Positions 1 through 8,242 of a stretch of 64,000 bases of DNA are shown here, in pieces. Position 1 is the first letter of the stretch; each line of letters begins with the position of its first letter. Origin of the DNA: Congregibacter litoralis KT71. GTDB lineage: Bacteria > Pseudomonadota > Gammaproteobacteria > Pseudomonadales > Halieaceae. Under the pieces are notes generated by a model. The model did not search any database, was not told the origin of the DNA, and worked only from the letters and a program-made list of their open reading frames with translations. The position numbers and the translations under genes are program-made. The stretch is taken from positions 2,802,928 to 2,866,927 of the forward strand of contig NZ_CM002299.1 in assembly GCF_000153125.2 (NCBI RefSeq). The letters are read 5' to 3'.

Positions 1-50
1 CAGCCCTATGTCCTATCGAGAGTTAAACGCCGACCCATGCTCGATACTCA

Positions 51-121
51 GGCCAACTGGCTTGAGTGGCGGAGTGAGCGTCCCCCAACTCAGCGAAGGG
101 AGCCATTCGAGCCAGTTGGCC
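51..121. repeat. REP-like long inverted repeat downstream of urtE
   Basis: Two 20-nt arms (51-70 and 102-121) are complementary at 18 of 20 positions and start with GGCCAACTGGCT. They are separated by 31 nt. The structure lies just past the urtE stop, so it could act as a transcription terminator or RNA stabiliser, or be a dispersed intergenic palindrome. There is no T tract, so a simple rho-independent terminator is not the obvious reading. The rest of 1-170 shows no gene. Confidence 0.5.
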
Positions 122-170
122 GATACAGTGAACGATCTAAAGCTTAAACCTGACCGCTGTAAAGCTTGGG

Positions 171-866
171 CTAGACGGTTAGATACTCTTCGACCAGCGC
201 ATCGGAAAGCTCATCCATAGCCCCCTGGGCCACAATCTGCCCCCGATCCATGATGGCAAAATCATCAGCCACTGCGCGGGCGAAGGGAAGCTTCTGTTCC
301 ACGAGGAGCACGCTGATCTTTTGCTCCCTCCGCAGACGCTGGATCACATCCCCGATGAGTTGCACGATGTTGGGCTGAATGCCTTCACAGGGCTCATCGA
401 GTAACAGAATCTTTGGTTCAAGGACCAGCGCCCGGCCGATGGCCAACTGCTGCTGCTGTCCTCCCGAGAGATCCCCCCCACGACGGTCAGCCATCTCTGC
501 AAGCACGGGGAAGAACTCAAAGATCTGCTCGGGGAGTTCTTTGCCGCGACGTCTGCGTCCCGCCAGGGCCACGTTCAGATTTTCCATCACCGTCAGCTCC
601 GGAAAAATCATGCGGCCCTGGGGCACATAGGCAATACCCCGCCCCACCCGCTCTTCCGTGGGAAGCTGCTCGATGTGCTCCCCGGCGAGGGTGATACTTC
701 CCCCGGAGGCAGGCAGCAGTCCGAGGACGCTGTTGAGAAGCGTGGTTTTCCCCACGCCGTTGCGCCCCATAAGGCAAAATATGCGTTCCCTGTCGACGCT
801 GAGCGTCACGTCACGCAGAGTATGGCTCGCGCCGTAGTACTGATTGAGTCCCTCGATAGCTAACAT
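171..866 (-). CDS. urtE: Urea ABC transporter ATP-binding protein UrtE
   Basis: This 231-aa cytoplasmic ATPase is one of the two nucleotide-binding subunits that power high-affinity urea uptake. Walker A is GRNGVGKTT near residue 35, the ABC signature is LSGGQQQQLAIGRAL near 134, and Walker B LLLDEP follows. Its length is typical of the LivF/UrtE family. It is the last gene of urtABCDE and its start overlaps the urtD stop by 7 nt, which indicates translational coupling. The complete Urt gene order behind it identifies urea rather than branched-chain amino acids as the substrate. Confidence 0.95.
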   Translation of the reverse strand: MLAIEGLNQYYGASHTLRDVTLSVDRERIFCLMGRNGVGKTTLLNSVLGLLPASGGSITLAGEHIEQLPTEERVGRGIAYVPQGRMIFPELTVMENLNVALAGRRRRGKELPEQIFEFFPVLAEMADRRGGDLSGGQQQQLAIGRALVLEPKILLLDEPCEGIQPNIVQLIGDVIQRLRREQKISVLLVEQKLPFARAVADDFAIMDRGQIVAQGAMDELSDALVEEYLTV

Positions 867-1630
867 GCTTCGCCCAGATACACCTCACGCACACGCCCAT
901 CGGACTGCACCTCGTCGATACTGCCCTCCATGAGTACGGAGCCCTCGTGGAGCACGGTTACCTTGCGGGCGATGGAGCGTACAAACACCATGTCATGTTC
1001 CACCACGATCACGGACCGCTGGGGCACCAGGGACTGGAGGAGCGCCGCTGTGCGTTCCGTTTCCTGCTGCGTCATACCCGCCACAGGTTCATCAATCAGA
1101 AGCAGCGAAGGCTCCTGCGCCAGGAGCATACCGATCTCCAGCCACTGTTTCTGACCGTGGGATAAACCACCCGCGAGCTTGTGGGCGACGACGTCCAGCC
1201 CGATTGTTGTCAACAAAGATGCAATGCGATCGTCGTCTTCCGAGCTCGGTCGATAACGCAGGGCCTCCCAGGGACTACGATGGCCTTTCACCGCCAGGGC
1301 GAGGTTCTCGCGCACGCTCTGCACGGGGAACACGGAGGGTTTTTGGAACTTCCTGCCGATACCCAACCGGGCGATGGTCGCTTCGTCATTCTCCAGAAGA
1401 TTGATGTCCTGTCCCAGATAGGCCGATCCCTGGTCCGGCTTGGTTTTTCCCGTGATCACGTCCATGAGCGTTGTTTTCCCCGCGCCGTTGGGACCGATAA
1501 GACAGCGCAATTCGCCGCGGTCCACTGCTAGGGACAAGTTGTTCAATGCCTTGTATCCGGAAAAACTGACGCTCACGTCCTCAAGATACAGAATCACGCC
1601 ATGCCGCGTGTCGATGGACTCAGTCATCAT
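860..1630 (-). CDS. urtD: Urea ABC transporter ATP-binding protein UrtD
   Basis: LivG-type ATPase of the urea importer, 256 aa from the ATG at 1630 (a second ATG follows at 1627). The reading frame is open further upstream, but that part is antisense-like low-quality sequence inside urtC, so the MMTES start that overlaps the urtC stop (1620-1622) is preferred. Walker A is GPNGAGKTTLMD, the signature is LSHGQKQWLEIGMLL (LSHGQ, as in UrtD proteins), and Walker B is LLLIDEPVAGM. It pairs with UrtE on the cytoplasmic face of UrtBC. Confidence 0.94.
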   Translation of the reverse strand: MMTESIDTRHGVILYLEDVSVSFSGYKALNNLSLAVDRGELRCLIGPNGAGKTTLMDVITGKTKPDQGSAYLGQDINLLENDEATIARLGIGRKFQKPSVFPVQSVRENLALAVKGHRSPWEALRYRPSSEDDDRIASLLTTIGLDVVAHKLAGGLSHGQKQWLEIGMLLAQEPSLLLIDEPVAGMTQQETERTAALLQSLVPQRSVIVVEHDMVFVRSIARKVTVLHEGSVLMEGSIDEVQSDGRVREVYLGEAC

Positions 1631-2708
1631 GCCGCCCTCCCAGAAGACCCGCAAAGCCCCGAGGCAGGAACAGGGTGACCAGCAGGAACAGCGCGCCCAG
1701 GGCAAACAGCCAGAGCTCCGGCAGTTGCGCCGTGAGCAAAGTTTCCGCCGCCGCGATGATGACGGCGCCGAGCATGGCTCCATGCAGTGTGCCCCGCCCC
1801 CCGACCGCCACCCAGATCGCAATCTCAATGGAGTTCAGGGGCGCAAACTCACCGGGATTAATGATGCCCACCTGGGGCACGTAGAGGGCACCCGCAAGAC
1901 CCGCGAGCATGGCAGAGATCACGAACACCACCAGCTTGTAGCTCGCGACGGAGTAACCCAGAAAACGTACCCGCGACTCTCCGTCGCGCAAGGCGATGAT
2001 CACGCTGCCAAACCGCGTAGTCAGCATTTTCCGACAGGCGAGATAACTTCCCAGCAAAGTGAGTGCCGTCACCACAAAGAGGCCGCAGCGGACCGCGTCC
2101 GACTGTAAATCAAAACCCAGAACGTCCTTAAAATCCGTAAGCCCGTTATTGCCCCCGAAGCCCATTTCATTGCGAAAAAAGGCCAGCATCAATGCGAAGG
2201 TCATGGCCTGGGTCATGATGGAAAAATATACTCCACCGACCCGGGATCGGAATGCCAGCCAACCAAAGACCAGGGCAAGGATTCCGGGAATCAACAGCGC
2301 CATGGCCATGGCGAAGGGGAAACTGTCAAAGCCCAGCCAGTACCAGGGGAGCTCCTGCCAGTCGAGAAAGATCATGAAGTCCGGCAGCTCCGGGTCCCCA
2401 TACACACCGCGACTACCGATCTGTCGCATGAGATACATGCCCATGGCGTAGCCACCGAGGGCAAAAAACGCTCCGTGGCCGAGACTCAGGAGACCGGCGT
2501 ATCCCCACAGCAGGTCCAAGGCCAGTGCCAGGAGTGCGTAGCAGAGGTATTTTCCCAGGAGCGACACGCTGTAGCTGGACAGAGCGAACATGGACTCCTG
2601 AGGCAAAAGGAGGTTTAACAGGGGCACGACAACCGCCAGGCCCAGGAGCAGGGTCACGGTCAGCCCGCTGGCTCGATCACCGGTAAACAAAGCGCTGGCC
2701 GACATCAA
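1620..2708 (-). CDS. urtC: Urea ABC transporter permease UrtC
   Basis: LivM-type inner-membrane permease, 362 aa, with many hydrophobic helices from residue 15 onward and the BPD_transp_2 pattern (LLWGYAGLLSLGHGAFFALGGY). It forms the transmembrane channel with UrtB. The ATG overlaps the urtB stop by 4 nt (ATGA). The C-terminus LLGGRHDD runs into the start of urtD. Confidence 0.95.
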   Translation of the reverse strand: MMSASALFTGDRASGLTVTLLLGLAVVVPLLNLLLPQESMFALSSYSVSLLGKYLCYALLALALDLLWGYAGLLSLGHGAFFALGGYAMGMYLMRQIGSRGVYGDPELPDFMIFLDWQELPWYWLGFDSFPFAMAMALLIPGILALVFGWLAFRSRVGGVYFSIMTQAMTFALMLAFFRNEMGFGGNNGLTDFKDVLGFDLQSDAVRCGLFVVTALTLLGSYLACRKMLTTRFGSVIIALRDGESRVRFLGYSVASYKLVVFVISAMLAGLAGALYVPQVGIINPGEFAPLNSIEIAIWVAVGGRGTLHGAMLGAVIIAAAETLLTAQLPELWLFALGALFLLVTLFLPRGFAGLLGGRHDD

Positions 2709-4294
2709 TGGCTGTCCTCACGACCCGTACCGGGGAACAAACCCTGGGGCCGTCGCTGGAGAAAAAGAATGAGGAATACCAGCAATACGATTTTGGCGAG
2801 TACCGCACCCGCAAGGGGCTCGATCACTTTATTGGCCACGCCCAGGGAAAAGGCCGCCACCAAAGTGCCCCAGAGATTACCGACGCCACCAAACACCACC
2901 ACCAGAAAGGAATCAATAATGTAAGACTGCCCCAGGTTCGGACCCACGTTCGTCAGCTGCGACAGCGCAACGCCCGCCACGCCGGCAACCCCGGAACCCA
3001 GGGCAAAGGTCAGGGCATCGACCCGCGAGCTGCGCACGCCGAGGGCGCGGGCCATGGCGCGATTCTGGGCCACGGCCCGCACCTGTAGCCCGAGGCGCGT
3101 GTAGCGCATAAGCGTTAGCAAGCCCGCAAAAACCAGCAGCGAAAACAGCAGGATGGCCATGCGGTTATAGGTAAGGGACAGGCCTGCGGTGATTTCCCAG
3201 GATCCCGCAAGCCACTCGGGCGTCAGCACCGAGCGGTTGAGGGGGGAGAAAATTGAGCGCACGGCCTGCTGCAGAATCAGACTGATACCAAAGGTTGCCA
3301 GCAGGGTTTCGAGTGGACGGCCATACAAAAAGCGGATCACCCCCCGCTCAATAATGAGGCCGACAATCGCAGAGACCAGAAACGCGAACGGTATGGCGAG
3401 GAGCAGCGCGACCCCGGGCTGACCGGGAAGCCATTGCTGTAGCACCCAGGTGGTGTAGGCGCCCAGCATGATGAGCTCCCCGTGGGCCATGTTGATAACC
3501 CCCATCACGCCAAAGGTAATGGCGAGACCGACGGCGGAGAGGAGGAGCACGGAGCCCAGACTCAGTCCGAAAAACAGCGACTCCAGACGGCTCAGCCACA
3601 GCAGCCGGTTCTCGGCCAGCAACAGAAGACGGCTCGCCTCATCGCGAACCGTTTGCGGCAGTTCCTGGCGCGACTCCAGGGCCAGGAGCGCGGCGCGCAC
3701 CGTGGGATCAACACGTCCCCGAAGGGTTTTCAGGGCAGTCATAATGTTTTGCGCGTCACCCCGGGAAAGGGCTTGGAGGGCCAGACCAATAGCAATCTGG
3801 TCCTGTAGAGCCGCATCCGACTCCAGAGGCTCCCGCGCGGCCAAGGCTTTCAAGGCGGCGTCCGTAGGCGCAGCGAGAACAGCGGCGATGGCGTCCGCCC
3901 GTTGCTCCACGCTCTCTGAAGACAGCCGGGCTATGGCCTGGAGGCTTTGGAGCTCGGCTCGCAAACTATTGTCGATGGCAACGCGACGCACGTCGCGACG
4001 ACCGGCTGTTCCCAGATCCTCACCGCTGAGAACATCCCGGAGCTGATAGCTTGAGCCGTCGCGCTCCGCCAGTACGACGGCATTGCTTCTCCGGTCTCGG
4101 TACAGGGCACCGCGAGACACCGCGTCAAACACTGCATCGGTTTTTTCGTTGCCGCTGGCGGCAATCTTCGCCAGAAGCTCCCGCTTCTCGGCGGCATCTG
4201 CCTCCCCCAGAGCGTTTACCCAGTCCCGGAGCGTCTCAGCCCGTGCCGCACCGGTACACAGCAGGCACAGCAACAGGGCACGAAGAATCAACAT
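2705..4294 (-). CDS. urtB: Urea ABC transporter permease UrtB
   Basis: LivH-type permease of 529 aa. The N-terminus has a signal-like segment (MLILRALLLCLLCTGAARA) and a helical, presumably periplasmic region of about 200 residues before the membrane domain (from SLGSVLLLSAVGLAITFGVM). Such an extension is usual for proteobacterial UrtB. The frame is open to 4624, but the start at 4294 is chosen because it gives the signal segment and leaves 46 bp after urtA. The motif GVMGVINMAHGELIMLGAY is typical of the family. Confidence 0.94.
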   Translation of the reverse strand: MLILRALLLCLLCTGAARAETLRDWVNALGEADAAEKRELLAKIAASGNEKTDAVFDAVSRGALYRDRRSNAVVLAERDGSSYQLRDVLSGEDLGTAGRRDVRRVAIDNSLRAELQSLQAIARLSSESVEQRADAIAAVLAAPTDAALKALAAREPLESDAALQDQIAIGLALQALSRGDAQNIMTALKTLRGRVDPTVRAALLALESRQELPQTVRDEASRLLLLAENRLLWLSRLESLFFGLSLGSVLLLSAVGLAITFGVMGVINMAHGELIMLGAYTTWVLQQWLPGQPGVALLLAIPFAFLVSAIVGLIIERGVIRFLYGRPLETLLATFGISLILQQAVRSIFSPLNRSVLTPEWLAGSWEITAGLSLTYNRMAILLFSLLVFAGLLTLMRYTRLGLQVRAVAQNRAMARALGVRSSRVDALTFALGSGVAGVAGVALSQLTNVGPNLGQSYIIDSFLVVVFGGVGNLWGTLVAAFSLGVANKVIEPLAGAVLAKIVLLVFLILFLQRRPQGLFPGTGREDSH

Positions 4295-4340
4295 GAGAGC
4301 AGCTCTGGCAGGCGCGCGTAAGCGTCGGGTACGGTCTTGT

Positions 4341-5630
4341 CTACTCGGCGTCCTGGGACAGGCAGCGCTCCTCGTCCTGCTGATAGTTACCGCAGCGCAG
4401 GGGCGCACGCCAGTCGGCGATGAGATCCCTGGATCCCGGCAGGTAGTCCGACCAGGCATCGCCGGCCACGGTTTCCGGAGTTTCCCAAACGACCTGGAAC
4501 TGTCCATCGTCGAGGATCTCGCCGATGAGCACGGGCTTACTGATGTGATGATTCGGCTGCATGGTGGCCATCCCGCCGGTGAGATTGGGCACGCTGACGC
4601 CGATAATCGCGTCCTGTACGGCATCCGGATCCGTCGTGCCCGCCGCCTCTACGGCCTTGGCCCACATATTGAAGCCGATGTAGTGAGCCTCCATGGGATC
4701 ATTGGTCACGCGATTGTCATCGCCGATGAACGCCAGCCACTCATCAATAAAGTCGAAGTTTGCGTCTTCCTCGACACTCATAAAGTAGTTCCATGCCGCG
4801 AGGTGGCCCACGAGAGGGCCTGTGTCGATGCCCGAAAGCTCCTCTTCCCCCACGGAGAACGCGATGACGGGGATGTCCGTGGCACTCACGCCCTGGTTTG
4901 CAAGTTCCTTATAAAAAGGCACGTTGGCGTCACCATTGACCGTAGATATCACGGCAGTCTTGGCGCCCGTGCTGCCAAAGCGTTTGATCTGGGCGACGAT
5001 GCTCTGCCAGTCGGAATGCCCGAAGGGCGTGTAGTTCACAAGAATATCGTCGGACGCGACACCTTTTTGCGTGAGATAGGCCTCAAGAATTTTGTTGGTC
5101 GTACGGGGGTAAACGTAATCCGTCCCTGCCAGGACCCAGCGCTCCACGCCCTGGGACATAAGATAGTCCACCGCCGGTATGGCCTGCTGGTTGGGGGCCG
5201 CTCCGGTGTAAAACACATTTCGCGACGACTCCTCCCCCTCGTACTGCACCGGATAAAAAAGCAGTCCGTTGAGCTCCTCAAACACCGGCAGCACGGATTT
5301 GCGCGACACGGAGGTCCAGCACCCAAAAACAACGTCGACCTGTTCCCGCACCAGGAGCTCTCGCGCTTTTTCGGCAAAAAGCGGCCAGTCCGAGGCCGGA
5401 TCGACGACCACCGCCTCAAGGGGACGGCCCAGGAGACCTCCCCGGGCATTCTGCTGTTCCACCAGCATCAGCACCGTATCCTTCAGGGTGGTTTCGCTGA
5501 TGGCCATGGTGCCCGAAAGCGAGTGCAGCACACCGACGCGAATGGGCTCCAGCGCCTGACTGTTTGCCCCTGCGGAAAACAGATACGAGAACAGTAGAAA
5601 GATCAGGCTTTTGAGAGGTGACAGGGGCAT
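4341..5630 (-). CDS. urtA: Urea ABC transporter substrate-binding protein UrtA
   Basis: Periplasmic binding protein of 429 aa with a signal peptide (SLIFLLFSYLFSAGANSQA). The mature protein begins EPIRVGVLHSLSGTMAISE, the classic UrtA/Peripla_BP_5 opening. It captures urea for UrtBC. A GGAG ribosome site lies about 10 nt before the ATG. A sigma-54-type promoter at 5673-5688 and NtrC-like sites further upstream indicate nitrogen control. A long open frame on the opposite strand of this gene is a shadow. Confidence 0.95.
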   Translation of the reverse strand: MPLSPLKSLIFLLFSYLFSAGANSQALEPIRVGVLHSLSGTMAISETTLKDTVLMLVEQQNARGGLLGRPLEAVVVDPASDWPLFAEKARELLVREQVDVVFGCWTSVSRKSVLPVFEELNGLLFYPVQYEGEESSRNVFYTGAAPNQQAIPAVDYLMSQGVERWVLAGTDYVYPRTTNKILEAYLTQKGVASDDILVNYTPFGHSDWQSIVAQIKRFGSTGAKTAVISTVNGDANVPFYKELANQGVSATDIPVIAFSVGEEELSGIDTGPLVGHLAAWNYFMSVEEDANFDFIDEWLAFIGDDNRVTNDPMEAHYIGFNMWAKAVEAAGTTDPDAVQDAIIGVSVPNLTGGMATMQPNHHISKPVLIGEILDDGQFQVVWETPETVAGDAWSDYLPGSRDLIADWRAPLRCGNYQQDEERCLSQDAE

Positions 5631-5672
5631 AGAAAATAACTCCGGGCAATCGGCATGTGATCCTGTGACCTT

Positions 5673-5688
5673 TGCAAAACACGAGCCA
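5673..5688 (-). promoter_or_regulatory. Sigma-54 (-24/-12) promoter of urtA
   Basis: On the minus strand the sequence is TGGCTCG-TGTT-TTGCA. It differs from the sigma-54 consensus TGGCACG-N4-TTGCW at one position and keeps the GG-N10-GC spacing. The predicted start site is near 5662, giving a leader of about 30 nt to the urtA ATG. Urea transporters are commonly NtrC/sigma-54 controlled, which fits. Confidence 0.75.
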
Positions 5689-5738
5689 TCGCCAGCCGGG
5701 CCGCAGGTCAGGCCTTGCGCTCGGTGCTCGCGCAGTTA

Positions 5739-5786
5739 CGCACCAATTATTGGCAAGCGGTGCCAGTAGCGCACCATTAGTGTGCG
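5739..5786 (-). promoter_or_regulatory. Tandem NtrC-like enhancer sites upstream of urtA
   Basis: Two 17-bp dyads lie upstream of the sigma-54 element. The distal one (5770-5786, minus strand CGCAC-ACTAA-TGGTGCG) closely matches the NtrC box TGCAC-N5-TGGTGCA. The proximal one (5739-5755, TGCCA-ATAAT-TGGTGCG) has one good and one weak half. Their centres are 31 bp apart, about three helical turns and close to the spacing known from glnA enhancers, and about 85 and 116 bp before the predicted start. Confidence 0.6.
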
Positions 5787-5799
5787 AAGCGCACGCCTG

Positions 5800-6600
5800 T
5801 CAGGGAGCAATCTCGAAGGGATATTGGGGTCGCCGCGCATCGGTGAACTCCGCAACCGCCTGCGCCACGGCAGCAGCCTGATAATCGGCAAGGACCTGGT
5901 CACGAACGCGCTCAAAGGGCAGAAGCTGCGGCGCCCTGCGTGCCGTGACACGAAAGTAATGCCACCCCTGACGGGACTCGTAGGGACCCTGCCATTCGCC
6001 AAATGCCAGGCTCTGAAGAATCTCCAAAAGCGGTTGTCCGAAGAGACCGCGCACCATACTCACGCCGTAGTCGGGAAAGTCCGAGCCCTGCCAGGGCACG
6101 GCCCCGGCTTGTCCACCGCCCTGATTCAGCTGTTCCCGCAGCGCCTCGGGATTCTCCGGCGCCGACGCAAACACCTTTTGGGAAAAGCTGATGCTCGCCT
6201 CCGTGTAATAACGCTCGATATTGTCGGCATAAAAGTTCACCAGATCTTTTGGCGAGGGCTCGGCAATTTCACCGGTGACGCGCTGCTGCATGAGCTCGAT
6301 TATCAGCTCGCGGACGCTGGCATCGCTGAGATGGAGCTCCGATGCAATCCCTTCGCGATAAAGAAGCTCCCGCTGGTAATAGTCATTCAAAATGGCATCA
6401 ACGTCGGCGGCCTGCGCCGACTTCCCCGTGAGCATCTCCCACTCCGCGACGAGGAGCGCCTGAGCGCTCTGACTGAGAGTGATGGGCGTTGTCGCCTCGC
6501 GGTTCAACTGTGTGTAGGCAATAAAACACAGGCCGCCGATGGCAAAAAATGCGAATAGCGGATCCCTGAGAAAACGGCGGGAGACGCCGAACTCACCCAT
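5800..6600 (-). CDS. Membrane-anchored PpiC-type peptidyl-prolyl isomerase
   Basis: A 266-aa protein with a short cytoplasmic N-terminus, one transmembrane anchor (about residues 14-30, PLFAFFAIGGLCFIAY), a helical SurA/PpiC-like region, and a C-terminal parvulin-like domain ending in FERVRDQVLADYQAAAV. It would fold exported proteins in the periplasm. It sits 30 bp after the ureohydrolase gene and 169 bp before urtA on the same strand, so its client may be the exported ureohydrolase; that is inference. No strong ribosome site is visible before the ATG. Confidence 0.75.
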   Translation of the reverse strand: MGEFGVSRRFLRDPLFAFFAIGGLCFIAYTQLNREATTPITLSQSAQALLVAEWEMLTGKSAQAADVDAILNDYYQRELLYREGIASELHLSDASVRELIIELMQQRVTGEIAEPSPKDLVNFYADNIERYYTEASISFSQKVFASAPENPEALREQLNQGGGQAGAVPWQGSDFPDYGVSMVRGLFGQPLLEILQSLAFGEWQGPYESRQGWHYFRVTARRAPQLLPFERVRDQVLADYQAAAVAQAVAEFTDARRPQYPFEIAP

Positions 6601-6630
6601 GGGAATGAGAAGCGAGGGGCATGGGCTGGC

Positions 6631-8106
6631 TTACCTCGCGTCAGGGCGACCGTAGTCGGGATCGATCTCTTCCGCATCACCCGCTTCCAATGCCTGCTCT
6701 CCCGCACCGGGCTGCTGGTCTTCCGTGGAAAGCTCCGACAGGTAGGAGCCATCGGTAATACCCGTTTTACGCATGGCAATACCCGTAAGACAGGCGTGCA
6801 TGATGTAGTTGGCATTGAGTGCCGAGCGATAGGTGTTATCCAGCAGGGGATCAAGCTCGACAATTTCAAAACCAATCATGTCGCTCTCGGTGCACAGGGC
6901 ACGCACGATGGGTATGGCTTCACGCATGGTCAGGCCACCGGGCACGGGCGTGCCCGTCCCCGGGACAAAGGCAGGGTCCAGGACATCCACATCAAAGGAG
7001 ATAAACAGCTTTTCCGTGCCTTCCCGCGCTTCGCGAAGCGCATCCTCCATCACCTGCTTCCAGCCTTTTTTCTCCACCTCCGCCATGGGGTGATAACGCA
7101 TGCCGTTGTTGCGCATCCATTCAAAACCCCAGGCGCCGGGCCAGGGACCGCGCAAACCTACCTGAATAAAGTTCTCTGCCTTGACGTGCCCCTCCTTGAT
7201 GGCGCGATAGACCGGCTGACCGTGGGTAATGTAATGCGCCTGTCCCTTGCCGGCATCAAAATGCGAATCAAAATGGACCACGCCAAAACTGCCTTTGCCG
7301 TGGACATCCGCCAGACCGGCGATATCCGGATACTCCAGGGAGTGATCGCCACCGACAATAAAGGGAATGGCACCGGTCTCGGCGATCTCGGCAATGCGCT
7401 CTCGGACGTGGTGCACGCTGATCTCTGTACTCATATTGTCAATGGCGATATCGCCGTAGTCCACGATGCTGAGGATTTTGCTGGGGTTCACCATGGTCGC
7501 CATATCGTTGCCAGCCTGGTAATAGCCGGTCCGCATGGCCTGGGGTCCGAAACGCTGCCCGCGGTAATAAGTCCCCATATCCAGAGGCGCGCCGACAATT
7601 GCCACTTCCACGTCTCCCGCTACCAGGTCTTCGGGGTAAATAGCCACGGGGGCACCGGCAAAGGTTTGTACACCACCACGTCCGCCCCGGGCGTAGTAGC
7701 TGAGATTGATGGGACCGGGCTCCCGCTGCGTTGCCAGCGCCCGGGGATTCATGAGCTTCCAGGAATTGAAATCCTCCGCCTCGGTATTGAGGGGAATCGA
7801 CGCCATATCAGTCTCGGGATTAAATTTGCTGGCGCTCTCGAGGTATTGCATGGCGTCCACAAAGGCTTCCACCTCCTCAAGGGATTTACCGCGAAGACGC
7901 ACAAAGAGCTTTTCCCAGGTGCCGGCGAAACCTTCGCCCTCTTCCATGAGGAAGGCGCGCTTCTCCTCCGCCAGGCCGTCGATGACCGTGGCAAGCGGCA
8001 TGGGAATCTCGGGCATGTCGGGCATGTCCTCATCGGCCAGGGACTGGGCGACACCGAAAGCCACGAGGGCACTGCTGAAAAGAACGGATCTTCCTGGGTA
8101 CTTCAT
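6631..8106 (-). CDS. Exported ureohydrolase (agmatinase/arginase/guanidinase family)
   Basis: A 491-aa binuclear-metal ureohydrolase with all family ligand motifs: GGDHS (H255), DSHFD (D280, H282, D284) and SFDVDVLDPAFVPGTGTP (D372, D374). The first 24 residues look like a signal peptide (VLFSSALVAFGVAQSLA), followed by an extension of about 130 residues before the core. The enzyme would hydrolyse a guanidino compound and release urea. Agmatine, guanidine and other guanidino acids cannot be told apart from sequence. Its position ahead of the urea importer suggests the product is taken up as nitrogen. Export of this family is unusual. Confidence 0.85.
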   Translation of the reverse strand: MKYPGRSVLFSSALVAFGVAQSLADEDMPDMPEIPMPLATVIDGLAEEKRAFLMEEGEGFAGTWEKLFVRLRGKSLEEVEAFVDAMQYLESASKFNPETDMASIPLNTEAEDFNSWKLMNPRALATQREPGPINLSYYARGGRGGVQTFAGAPVAIYPEDLVAGDVEVAIVGAPLDMGTYYRGQRFGPQAMRTGYYQAGNDMATMVNPSKILSIVDYGDIAIDNMSTEISVHHVRERIAEIAETGAIPFIVGGDHSLEYPDIAGLADVHGKGSFGVVHFDSHFDAGKGQAHYITHGQPVYRAIKEGHVKAENFIQVGLRGPWPGAWGFEWMRNNGMRYHPMAEVEKKGWKQVMEDALREAREGTEKLFISFDVDVLDPAFVPGTGTPVPGGLTMREAIPIVRALCTESDMIGFEIVELDPLLDNTYRSALNANYIMHACLTGIAMRKTGITDGSYLSELSTEDQQPGAGEQALEAGDAEEIDPDYGRPDAR

Positions 8107-8179
8107 CTGGTCATCCTTGGCATTGAGCTGCTGCGGTAAAAATGCGGCTGTCTTACTTCTCGCTTCTTAATGTTAAGTC

Positions 8180-8196
8180 TGCAATTACTATGCCCA
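8180..8196 (-). promoter_or_regulatory. Possible sigma-54 promoter of the ureohydrolase gene
   Basis: The minus strand reads GGGCATA-GTAA-TTGCA. It keeps the GG-N10-GC core and a perfect -12 TTGCA, but deviates in the -24 element. The start site would be near 8170, about 65 nt before the ATG at 8106. It is weaker than the urtA promoter. Joint nitrogen control with urtABCDE is inference. Confidence 0.4.
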
Positions 8197-8242
8197 TCGA
8201 CGTAAAAAACCAGCGATGAGGCCCGCAGCCACAGGCAAGCCG

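Noticed and set aside
4083..5597. 504-aa plus-strand open frame over urtA
   Set aside because: Antisense shadow of urtA/urtB in high-G+C sequence; no family motifs, while the minus-strand reading has clear UrtA features.
6796..8139. 447-aa plus-strand open frame over the ureohydrolase gene
   Set aside because: Shadow of a gene whose metal motifs are intact on the minus strand.
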